Below are positions 8,960-17,438 of a DNA stretch of 64,000 bases, in pieces. Numbering within the stretch: the stretch's first letter is position 1; every line of letters begins with the position of its first letter. Source of the stretch: an uncultured Gammaproteobacteria bacterium (GTDB taxonomy: Bacteria; Pseudomonadota; Gammaproteobacteria; Nitrosococcales; Methylophagaceae); contig CALCCU010000166.1 of the NCBI GenBank assembly GCA_937900515.1, forward strand, positions 1-64,000, written 5' to 3'. Both the position numbers and the translations under genes were made by a program. The notes below the pieces were generated by a model. The model was not told the origin of the DNA. It searched no databases and worked only from the letters and a program-made list of their open reading frames with translations.

Positions 8960-9388
8960 TTAATCATCATCTGACTCTTGTTTCTTTTTCCTCACTCGGC
9001 GAGAAGCGCCACCATGCATACGACATCGGTCTGCTAAGGCTCCCATATCCCATCCTTCAGGTTGTCTAATCACAACATTATGTTTACAGCGTCGACCATT
9101 AGCCAATGGTGCTCCACATTCCGGACGGTAACGCTTCACTTTTTCCCAGCTTTCTAATACTTGGGTTGCCTTGCGAATCATTTTGGATTGTTTAGCGGTT
9201 AAATCTCTATCTGGAATGATTTCTTTGGTTTGATCTTCGACATTACGCCACCAATAACGCACAACGGGTACAGGTAAACCAAAACGTCGTGCTAAGTCAT
9301 CGGGCTTGCGGAATATGTCATGCTTTAACAAAAAAATCGCGGCCCGTTCTAATCGTGCCGTTAACTCTTTGCTTTCTTCAGGCCTCAT
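8960..9388 (-). CDS. Hypothetical protein with C-terminal CRMHGGAS motif
   Basis: ORF start MRPEESKE overlaps the ycgN-like 3' end; [14 protein letters not shown]...[17 protein letters not shown]. Confidence 0.65.
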   Translation of the reverse strand: MRPEESKELTARLERAAIFLLKHDIFRKPDDLARRFGLPVPVVRYWWRNVEDQTKEIIPDRDLTAKQSKMIRKATQVLESWEKVKRYRPECGAPLANGRRCKHNVVIRQPEGWDMGALADRCRMHGGASRRVRKKKQESDDD

Positions 9389-9857
9389 CGGGTTCCTCTT
9401 TGCTGCCATCAGAAAGAGAAATAATGTCATTGATCAACATATCTGGGTCGCAGTCTGTTTTAGCAATATCGCGCACTGAAATACCTGCTTTCACCACACT
9501 GTCAGGGTCACCACTGATCAATGGGTGCCATTCAGGTAACGGTTCTCCTTCAGCTAATAAGCGATAAGCACAGGTTTCTGGTAACCAATCAAAGTATTGC
9601 GCATTATCAATGCTAAGCTGGATACAGTCAGGCATTAACGCTTGACGGTTTGAGTAGTCTTTACAGCGACATGTTTTAACATCTAATAAATCACAGGCTG
9701 CGCGAGTGTAGTAGATACGGCCATCTTCTTCATCTTCTAGTTTGTGTAAACAACAGCGTCCACAGCCATCGCATAAACTTTCCCACTCATCATGGGTCAT
9801 TTGACTTAAACGCTTTTGTTTCCAGAATTCACCAGATGTTTTATCCTGTTCACTCAT
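9378..9857 (-). CDS. ycgN: YcgN family cysteine cluster protein
   Basis: [32 protein letters not shown]; conserved Cys residues. Confidence 0.93.
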   Translation of the reverse strand: MSEQDKTSGEFWKQKRLSQMTHDEWESLCDGCGRCCLHKLEDEEDGRIYYTRAACDLLDVKTCRCKDYSNRQALMPDCIQLSIDNAQYFDWLPETCAYRLLAEGEPLPEWHPLISGDPDSVVKAGISVRDIAKTDCDPDMLINDIISLSDGSKEEPDEA

Positions 9858-10332
9858 GGAACACTCTTTAGATTTATCAATACTACTCTCACCACTTGTC
9901 TCGCAGTATCATGACAAGTCGTTATTACTTGCAGGTGATACCGCTATTAATTTAGTTAAAGACTTGCACGATACCAGATCACGCGTTTTGAAAACACCGT
10001 TTAGTCTGCAACAGCTTGATGATTTACCATCAATCGACTTAGCCGTCATCAGTGATTTAGTTGAATCAATGTCAAAACCAGATGCAATTAAATGGTTAAG
10101 CATGCTTCGTAATAGCCATGCGCAACAACTTGTTGTTATCACGACAAAAGCTCATGAGTCTAATAATAACTGGCAATTAACAGATTTCTTATCATTAGGT
10201 ATGAAACAATCCTTTTCTGATTCAGACTTTGCTATATACGACTATAATATAAAAGATTACCGACCTAAACGAGATTGGTTAAACAGCCGCTTTTGGGCCA
10301 ACCCAGAGAATTATGACAAATACCGTTGGTAG
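9856..10332 (+). CDS. Conserved hypothetical protein (possibly DUF6231 family)
   Basis: 158-aa ORF divergent from the ycgN-like gene. Confidence 0.65.
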   Translation: MEHSLDLSILLSPLVSQYHDKSLLLAGDTAINLVKDLHDTRSRVLKTPFSLQQLDDLPSIDLAVISDLVESMSKPDAIKWLSMLRNSHAQQLVVITTKAHESNNNWQLTDFLSLGMKQSFSDSDFAIYDYNIKDYRPKRDWLNSRFWANPENYDKYRW

Positions 10333-10415
10333 TTCTATCAAAGCTTTGTTAATTAAATTGAAATAATACAGGCGTACAATTGGTCGCACACAAATATATA
10401 GGCAAGATTTAAAAC

Positions 10416-12494
10416 ATGAACCCTCCAGAACTTACTAGTCCAGACTTATACCTTAATCGAGAACTTAGCCTGCTTGAATTCAACTGGCGAGTGTTGCAGC
10501 AAGCATTGGATACGGATGTTCCTTTATTAGAACGTTTAAATTATCTATGTATTTCATCTACTAACCTAGATGAGTTTTTTGAAGTACGTGTTGCGGGTTT
10601 AATTCAACAAATAGAAATTGGCGACCCATACTTAGAAGCCGATCAAATTTCAGCTCAAGAAGTGCTAAAGCTTATTTCAGTTCGTGCTCATGAATTAGTA
10701 GATGAACAGTACCGCGTACTTAATGATGTATTGCTTCCCGCGCTTGCTGAGGAGTCAATTGAGACATCACCTCGAGCTATGTGGTCACAGGAACAACGCG
10801 AATGGTTACGCAATTACTTCATTGAAGAAGTTGCTCCAGTTCTGAGTCCGATGGGTTTAGATTCAGCACATCCATTCCCTCGCCTACTTAATAAAAGTTT
10901 AAACTTTATTGTTTCACTAGTAGGTAAAGATGCATTCGGCCGAAACCGTAATTCAGCTATCTTACAAGCTCCCCGTGCGCTACCTCGAGTTATTGAACTT
11001 CCCCCAGAGTTACGTGAAGGACGTGAGCATTTATTTGTGTTCTTATCTTCAATCATTCACGCTTTTGCTGATGAGCTCTTCTATGGCATGAAAGTGAAAG
11101 GTTGTTATCAATTCCGCGTCACTAGAAATAGTGATTTAGCCATTGATACGGAAGAAACGAGTGACTTATTAGAAGCTATATCTGATGAGTTAACACACCG
11201 AAACTATGGTGATGAAGTTCGCTTAGAAATTGCTCATAACTGTCCTACTGAAATGGTCGATTTTCTTCGTAAGCAATGTGGCATGGACCAGGATAATGTA
11301 TACCTTGTCAACGGGCCAGTAAACGTAAGTCGTCTACAAGCCATTTATTCATTAGTAGAACGATCCAACTTGAAGTTCAAACCATTTACTCAAGGTCGAC
11401 CTTCAGGCACATCATCATCAAGCGATCTTTTCGCCACAATTAAAAAACAAGATGTACTGTTACATCATCCATACCAATCATTCAGCCCCGTTGTGGATTT
11501 AATTAAGCAAGCTGCTGCTGATTCGTCTGTATTAGCGATTAAACAAACCTTGTATCGCACAGGTTCAAAATCCCCTGTAGTTGATGCGCTGGTAGCAGCT
11601 GCACATGCAGGTAAAGAAGTAACTGTTGTCATAGAGTTACGAGCTCGATTTGATGAAGCCGAAAATGTTGCCTTAGCAGCACGCTTACAACAAGCAGCAG
11701 TACACGTGGTTTATGGCATTGTAGGATATAAAACACATGCCAAGATGTTACTTATTTTACGCCGTGAAAATAATAAGCTACGCCATTATATTCACTTAGG
11801 AACGGGTAACTATCACCGCAGTACTTCACGCATTTATACCGACTATGGATTACTTACTTCTGATAAACAAATTGGTGAAGATGTTAGTAATTTATTTGTG
11901 CAACTTACCAGTCTCGGTAAGATCCCTAAAATGCATAAATTACTGCATGCCCCATTCACCTTGCATGATGGTTTACTAAAACGTATTGAACGTGAGATTG
12001 ATAATGCTTCTGCGGGTAAGCCTGCACACATCATCGTAAAATGTAATTCATTAGTTGAACCAGAAATGATTCAAGCGTTTTATCGTGCGTCTATGGCTGG
12101 GGTAAAAGTTGATCTAATCATTCGTGGAATGTGCTGTTTGAAACCAGGTGTTAAAGGTCTCTCTGAAAACATTCAGGTTCGTAGCATCATCGGTCGTTTC
12201 TTAGAACATACCCGCGTGTTCTATTTTGAAAACAACGGTGAATCTGAAGTTTGGGCTGCCAGTGCAGATATGATGAAACGTAACCTACTTCGCCGTGTCG
12301 AAACAGCTTTCCCAATATTAAACAGTAAACTTCATCAACGAGTCATTGATGATCTCAATCTTTATCTAAGCGATAACACACAAGCATGGATTTTATCTGA
12401 GAATGGCCGATATGAGCGTGTTAGTCGCCCTGATGATCAAGAAGCCATCTCAGCACAATCGAATCTACTAGCACAAATGGAAAAAGCCTATTAA
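10416..12494 (+). CDS. ppk1: Polyphosphate kinase 1
   Basis: YLNRELSLLEFNWRVLQQA, SSTNLDEFFEVRVAGL, YRTGSKSPVVDALVAAA, GTGNYHRSTSRIYTDYGLLT. Confidence 0.97.
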   Translation: MNPPELTSPDLYLNRELSLLEFNWRVLQQALDTDVPLLERLNYLCISSTNLDEFFEVRVAGLIQQIEIGDPYLEADQISAQEVLKLISVRAHELVDEQYRVLNDVLLPALAEESIETSPRAMWSQEQREWLRNYFIEEVAPVLSPMGLDSAHPFPRLLNKSLNFIVSLVGKDAFGRNRNSAILQAPRALPRVIELPPELREGREHLFVFLSSIIHAFADELFYGMKVKGCYQFRVTRNSDLAIDTEETSDLLEAISDELTHRNYGDEVRLEIAHNCPTEMVDFLRKQCGMDQDNVYLVNGPVNVSRLQAIYSLVERSNLKFKPFTQGRPSGTSSSSDLFATIKKQDVLLHHPYQSFSPVVDLIKQAAADSSVLAIKQTLYRTGSKSPVVDALVAAAHAGKEVTVVIELRARFDEAENVALAARLQQAAVHVVYGIVGYKTHAKMLLILRRENNKLRHYIHLGTGNYHRSTSRIYTDYGLLTSDKQIGEDVSNLFVQLTSLGKIPKMHKLLHAPFTLHDGLLKRIEREIDNASAGKPAHIIVKCNSLVEPEMIQAFYRASMAGVKVDLIIRGMCCLKPGVKGLSENIQVRSIIGRFLEHTRVFYFENNGESEVWAASADMMKRNLLRRVETAFPILNSKLHQRVIDDLNLYLSDNTQAWILSENGRYERVSRPDDQEAISAQSNLLAQMEKAY

Positions 12495-13143
12495 TAGCCC
12501 AACTACACATCAGAGTAGACTCTGTCCGCTCTGCAACAGCACCAGTTCAGAGTTTTACCGTGACGACACGAAACACTATCACCAATGTGTTTCGTGTTCT
12601 GCTGTGTTTTTAGAGCCTGAACTACGGCCGAATCCTGAAGAAGAAAAATTACGATATCTCCATCATGAAAATGACGTTAATGATCTTGGCTACCAAAAAT
12701 TCTCATCACCCATAACTTCAGCTGTCTTACGCGATTTTACACCCAGTGATAAGGGTTTAGATTTTGGTGCTGGCACAGGACCAGTAATCGCTAAATTATT
12801 AACTGACAAGCAATTTAATATCAGCTTATATGATCCGTTCTTCCACCCAGAAGCAGAGCTACTTGAACAACGTTATGATTATATTGTCTGCTGTGAAGTC
12901 ATCGAACACTTCTATTCACCATCAAAAGAATTCGCTCTATTAAAGCGCCTATTAAAACCCGGCGGAAAACTTTACTGTATGACTGACCTCTACCATGAAG
13001 AAGTTAAGTTTAAATCTTGGTATTACAAAAATGATCCCACTCATGTTTTTTTCTACCACCTACAATCGCTCGAGCATATAAAAAATAAATTTGAATTTAG
13101 TAAATTAAGCATTGAAGGACGCCTTATCACTTATTCATGCTGA
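12490..13143 (+). CDS. Zinc-ribbon class I SAM-dependent methyltransferase, possibly ATT-initiated
   Basis: Frame open upstream of the listed GTG (12604) encodes CPLCNSTSSEFYRDDTKHYHQCVSCSAV zinc ribbon; then LDFGAGTGPVIAKLL and VCCEVIEHF...LKPGG. Confidence 0.7.
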   Translation: MNSPTTHQSRLCPLCNSTSSEFYRDDTKHYHQCVSCSAVFLEPELRPNPEEEKLRYLHHENDVNDLGYQKFSSPITSAVLRDFTPSDKGLDFGAGTGPVIAKLLTDKQFNISLYDPFFHPEAELLEQRYDYIVCCEVIEHFYSPSKEFALLKRLLKPGGKLYCMTDLYHEEVKFKSWYYKNDPTHVFFYHLQSLEHIKNKFEFSKLSIEGRLITYSC

Positions 13144-13215
13144 GTAAAGTATTGAGGCTTGTGGATATTCGATAAGCCGATTATAGCTATAGTGTAGTAC
13201 ACCTACTCGTACAAG

Positions 13216-13362
13216 CTAAGCCGGAACACCTTCTGGATACTGCCTTCTCCACTCATGGTAAGTTTGAATTAGCTCATATTTTTCTTCAGTCTCAGGAATA
13301 CAAATCTCTAATGCCCACCAATGCTCAAGAGACTCAATTTCAATATCCATATCAATAGTCAT
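13216..13362 (-). CDS. Candidate 48-aa small protein
   Basis: MTIDMDIEIESLEHWWALEICIPETEEKYELIQTYHEWRRQYPEGVPA; purine-rich AGGGA upstream of ATG; below the ORF track cutoff. Confidence 0.45.
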   Translation of the reverse strand: MTIDMDIEIESLEHWWALEICIPETEEKYELIQTYHEWRRQYPEGVPA

Positions 13363-13440
13363 AACTCAATCCCTGTTTATTATTAACAGAAAAGGATTAT
13401 AGAGTTTGTTTATGACAATGATATGTCAGCAGTGAAACTT

Positions 13441-15660
13441 TTAACTCTGACGGTTAATCATCCAACAGTAGTGAATTTTAGGGTTTCGTTCAAAATCTTT
13501 CGGTAAAGTCGCATGACTGATATCTTTAATAGCTAGCTTATTGAGCGCGCTAGAATCCATTTTAAAATCACGCCGATTCGTTGAAAAGATTAATGAACCT
13601 CCTTTAGTCAATAAATTAGCAGCCATTGAAATCAGGGAAACGTGATCACGCTGTATATCAAACACCCCTTCCATTCTGCTGGAGTTTGAGAAAGTGGGAG
13701 GATCTAAGAAAATAAGTCCATAGCGTTCTGGTTCTTGCTGAGCACTTTGTAACCATTCCAAACAGTTTGCTCTAACAAAACGATGCTTGTCTGCACTCAA
13801 ATCATTTAGGGCCATATTTTCTTGGGCCCAGTCAAGGTAGGTGTTTGACATATCAACTGTTGTAGTTGATTCTGCTCCACCCGCAGCGGCATACACTGTT
13901 CCAGATCCTGTATATGCAAATAGGTTTAAAAAGGCTTTTCCAGTAGCATGTTCCATAATCATTTGACGCGTAATGCGATGATCTAAAAACAAGCCTGTAT
14001 CAAGGTAATCTGTTAGATTTATCCAAAAACTTAATCCTGACTCACTGACTTTCAAACGTTGTTTCTGTGATGCCTGTGCTTCATATTGCTGGGTACCTCT
14101 CTGTTTTTTACGCAGTTTCAATGCAATATTCGCGGCAGGGATCTCGAGTACCCTCGGTATCACCATCATTACATCATTCAAACGCTGAACCGCTTTTTCA
14201 GGATCAATTGATTTTGGTGGAGCATATTCTTGAACATGCACATGGTCACCATACACATCTATCGCTACTGCATAGTCAGGTAAGTCGGCATCGTATAAAC
14301 GATAACATTCTGTTTTATTCTTTCTTGCCCATTTCCCGAGATGCTTCAAGTTTTTCTTCAAACGGTTAGAAAACATTTCGGCGTTTTCTGATAACTCAAT
14401 CGCTTCTTGAGGTTCATAGAAATCTTCTTCACCTGATTCATCAGCATCAATCGTTTCAACTGGCTGTTCATACTGTTGAGCGCGTTTCGATACAGGTCTT
14501 GGGGCTCGAAAACTTAGAATCTGACATGCAATAGGGCCGTTATCAATAGGCATCGTATCGAAGATGGTTAGTCCCGTAAATTTACCTAAACTTTCATTGT
14601 CCGTAATCATGGTGGTTCGCCATGCAGGATAAGATTCTGTCACGATATTACCTAAACTTTCATAGAGGTAATGTAACTCAGAAGCATCACCAATTCGCTC
14701 ACCATATGGCGGGTTACAAACAATAAGTCCACTCGTGGGCTGAGCTTTTGCTTGAGCAGGCCAGTCTAATAAATCACGTTGTTCAATACTAATACGGTCT
14801 GATAAACCTATTTCAGCAATATTAGCCTTTGCAGCGGCAACAGCCCGTTCATCAGCATCACCACCACTCATTTTCGGTAAACGAGCCAAGCCACTATGAC
14901 GTCGACGCTCGGCTTCAGCTTTTAGCGATTTCCAGATCTCTTTGTCATGCTGCTTCCAGTAAAGGAAACCAAAGTAATCTCGATGACTACCTGGAGCAAT
15001 ATCAGCAGCCATCATCGCAGCTTCGATAAGAATCGTACCTGAACCACACATTGGATCAATCAATCCCCAACCTTGTTTAGCTAGATGCGGCCATTCAGCC
15101 GTATATAAAATCGCTGAAGCCAAATGTTCTTTTAAGGGTGCAGCGGTATTCTCTACCCGATAGCCACGGCGATGAAGGCTTTCACCTGATAAATCAATAC
15201 TGACAATTGCTTGGTTATTCTTTACATAAACATTAATGCGTAAATCAGGCTGATGTAAATCCACTGAAGGACGTTCGCCAGTTTGTTCACGAAAACGATC
15301 TACGATACCGTCTTTTACACGTTGAGCGCCATATTGAGTATGGTGAATTTTAGAACGAAAGCTATTAAAGTCTACGGCAATCGTACTACCTTCCGCATCA
15401 ATATGGTCTTCCCACGGTAACTCAACAATTCCCTGATAAAGTTCATCCGTTGTTTTCGCTGAAAAATGAGCAATCGGCATTAATACTCGTATAGCAATAC
15501 GTGACCATAAACACACACGATAAGCATCAGCTAAATCACCAATAAAACGAATATTACCTTGTTCCTGTTTGGTTTCTTTAATGCCCATTTCAGCAAGTTC
15601 TTTTGCTAATAAAGGCAACATGCCACGTGCAGCGGTAACGGTAAATTTCTGTTTTGTCAT
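13441..15660 (-). CDS. rlmL: Bifunctional 23S rRNA (guanine) methyltransferase RlmKL
   Basis: N-terminal THUMP + GLIDPMCGSGTILIEAAM, VCNPPYGERIG, C-terminal TGLFLDHRITR, FLDPPTFSNSSRM. Confidence 0.95.
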   Translation of the reverse strand: MTKQKFTVTAARGMLPLLAKELAEMGIKETKQEQGNIRFIGDLADAYRVCLWSRIAIRVLMPIAHFSAKTTDELYQGIVELPWEDHIDAEGSTIAVDFNSFRSKIHHTQYGAQRVKDGIVDRFREQTGERPSVDLHQPDLRINVYVKNNQAIVSIDLSGESLHRRGYRVENTAAPLKEHLASAILYTAEWPHLAKQGWGLIDPMCGSGTILIEAAMMAADIAPGSHRDYFGFLYWKQHDKEIWKSLKAEAERRRHSGLARLPKMSGGDADERAVAAAKANIAEIGLSDRISIEQRDLLDWPAQAKAQPTSGLIVCNPPYGERIGDASELHYLYESLGNIVTESYPAWRTTMITDNESLGKFTGLTIFDTMPIDNGPIACQILSFRAPRPVSKRAQQYEQPVETIDADESGEEDFYEPQEAIELSENAEMFSNRLKKNLKHLGKWARKNKTECYRLYDADLPDYAVAIDVYGDHVHVQEYAPPKSIDPEKAVQRLNDVMMVIPRVLEIPAANIALKLRKKQRGTQQYEAQASQKQRLKVSESGLSFWINLTDYLDTGLFLDHRITRQMIMEHATGKAFLNLFAYTGSGTVYAAAGGAESTTTVDMSNTYLDWAQENMALNDLSADKHRFVRANCLEWLQSAQQEPERYGLIFLDPPTFSNSSRMEGVFDIQRDHVSLISMAANLLTKGGSLIFSTNRRDFKMDSSALNKLAIKDISHATLPKDFERNPKIHYCWMINRQS

Positions 15661-15719
15661 GAGGGTATTGGACTATCCTGATATAATTTCAGACTATTTT
15701 AATACAGGTAGAACATTCC

Positions 15720-16016
15720 ATGGCAGTTAATGATAAACAAAAGCGATATTTAAAAGGCTTAGCCCACCCTCTTAAACCAGTAGTTATGATTGGTAACAAG
15801 GGGCTAACGGACAATGTTCTAGCTGAAATTGATAAAGCTCTTGAGCAGCACGAATTGATTAAAGTGCGTGTATCTGGATTAGAAAAAGAAGACCGCGCCG
15901 CAATGGTGAATGAGATCACGCTAAAATCGAGTGCCAATTTGATTGTTATTATCGGTCATATTGCTGTTTTATACCGCCCAGCTAAAGAACCAACTATTCA
16001 GCTTCCTAAAAAGTAA
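15720..16016 (+). CDS. yhbY: Ribosome assembly RNA-binding protein YhbY
   Basis: KGLAHPLKPVVMIGNKGLTDNVLAEIDKALEQHELIKVRV. Confidence 0.95.
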   Translation: MAVNDKQKRYLKGLAHPLKPVVMIGNKGLTDNVLAEIDKALEQHELIKVRVSGLEKEDRAAMVNEITLKSSANLIVIIGHIAVLYRPAKEPTIQLPKK

Positions 16017-16035
16017 ATTATTAAGGAAATACGTC

Positions 16036-16647
16036 ATGATTGAAAAACCAGCCATAACAGAACAAAAAATAGAGAACGTCATTGCAGAGCGATGGAGTGG
16101 TCGGGCTTATGATCCTCTTACTGCTGTTAGCACTGAAGATGTTGCTTCACTCTGTGAAGCCGCACGTTGGGCTCCTTCTTGTTTTGGCGATCAACCATGG
16201 CGCTTCGTTGTTTGGAATAAATTTACCGATGAAAAAAGCTGGCAACAAGCTATCGACTGCCTTGCAGAAGGTAACCAAGCATGGGCGAAAAATGCGCCTG
16301 TATTAGTTTTAGCAGCCTCTGTAAATACTTTTACTCACAATGGTAGTGACAACCGCTGGGTCGGTTACGATACTGGTGCAGCAAGTATCAGCCTTTGCTT
16401 ACAGGCAACGTCACTCGGTTTGATGTCCCATCAAATGGGTGGGTTTGATAGCACTAAAATCAAACAATTAGCTAATGCACCTGAAGATATTACTTGCTGG
16501 GCGATGATCGCAATTGGTCACCCAGCTGATTTAGATAAGCTTAATGAAGAAGAATTAGAACGGGAACTAAAAGCACGTGAGCGCCGTCCTCTTTCTGAGC
16601 AGTTTTTTAGTAATCAGTGGCAACACCCCGTTAATTCTGGAGAATAG
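16036..16647 (+). CDS. Nitroreductase family protein
   Basis: RWSGRAYDP, EAARWAPSCFGDQPWRFVV, GLMSHQMGGFD. Confidence 0.9.
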   Translation: MIEKPAITEQKIENVIAERWSGRAYDPLTAVSTEDVASLCEAARWAPSCFGDQPWRFVVWNKFTDEKSWQQAIDCLAEGNQAWAKNAPVLVLAASVNTFTHNGSDNRWVGYDTGAASISLCLQATSLGLMSHQMGGFDSTKIKQLANAPEDITCWAMIAIGHPADLDKLNEEELERELKARERRPLSEQFFSNQWQHPVNSGE

Positions 16648-16649
16648 TT

Positions 16650-17120
16650 ATGAAAACGGCATTATTAATAACAGGCATGCTAATCAGCGCAACGACACTA
16701 GCAGCAGATCAAATCTACCTAGATCGATTAACTGAAACCAATATCTGCCATCACTGTAATTTAAGTGATGCACAGCTACAAAATAAAGATTTCACCGATG
16801 CCGATCTTAGTGAAGCACTGCTAACAGGTATTAACCTAAGCGGCACAAAATTAGTAGGCTCTTGGTTTACGCGTTCTCGAGTTCAAAATGCTAACTTTGA
16901 AAATGCCGATTTATCTATTTCTTTAATGGATTATGCTAATTTTACTGGTACAAATTTCAAAGGCGCTAAACTCGATGGTGCTAAACTTAATTTTTCTGAT
17001 TTAACCAATGCTGATCTCACTGGTGCGAGCACCAAAAACACTGTATTTCGTGGTGTTTTGTATTGTAATACAACTATGCCTGATGGCTCCGTGAACAATA
17101 GTGGTTGCCAAGAAAAATGA
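16650..17120 (+). CDS. Secreted pentapeptide repeat protein
   Basis: Signal peptide; A(D/N)LXX repeats (ADLSEALLTGINLSGTKL...ANFTGTNFKGAKLDGAKLNFSDLTNADLTGAS). Confidence 0.88.
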   Translation: MKTALLITGMLISATTLAADQIYLDRLTETNICHHCNLSDAQLQNKDFTDADLSEALLTGINLSGTKLVGSWFTRSRVQNANFENADLSISLMDYANFTGTNFKGAKLDGAKLNFSDLTNADLTGASTKNTVFRGVLYCNTTMPDGSVNNSGCQEK

Positions 17121-17386
17121 CCGACGAATCTAAACACAGTCAGCGTATTATCGTCACATCAACTAAAAGTGTCGGGTTATCGCTTATCCTCACTTTTTTA
17201 TTAGGTCCAATTGGGATGTTTTACAGCACCTTATGGGGCGGGTTGATTATGGCACTCGTTGCTGGTTTTGTTTGGCTAGTCACATTGGGAATGGGTTTAA
17301 TTTTAATCTGGCCTATTTGCATGATCTGGGGTGCTTTCGCTACAGCATCTTATAATAAAAAATTATTCCGCCAGTTAGAACAGTAA
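17117..17386 (+). CDS. Small membrane protein
   Basis: ATGA overlap with the preceding stop; hydrophobic segments; start MTDESKHSQ. Confidence 0.75.
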   Translation: MTDESKHSQRIIVTSTKSVGLSLILTFLLGPIGMFYSTLWGGLIMALVAGFVWLVTLGMGLILIWPICMIWGAFATASYNKKLFRQLEQ

Positions 17387-17438
17387 GCTCACTCCACAGC
17401 TTCATCAACTCTCATTAACACCTGATAAAAACGCTATT

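Noticed and set aside
10814-11056. Minus-strand ORF inside ppk1 (likewise 11843-12034)
   Set aside because: Antisense to a highly conserved gene; no independent evidence.
14067-15029. Plus-strand ORFs inside rlmKL
   Set aside because: Shadow ORFs; no recognisable domain.
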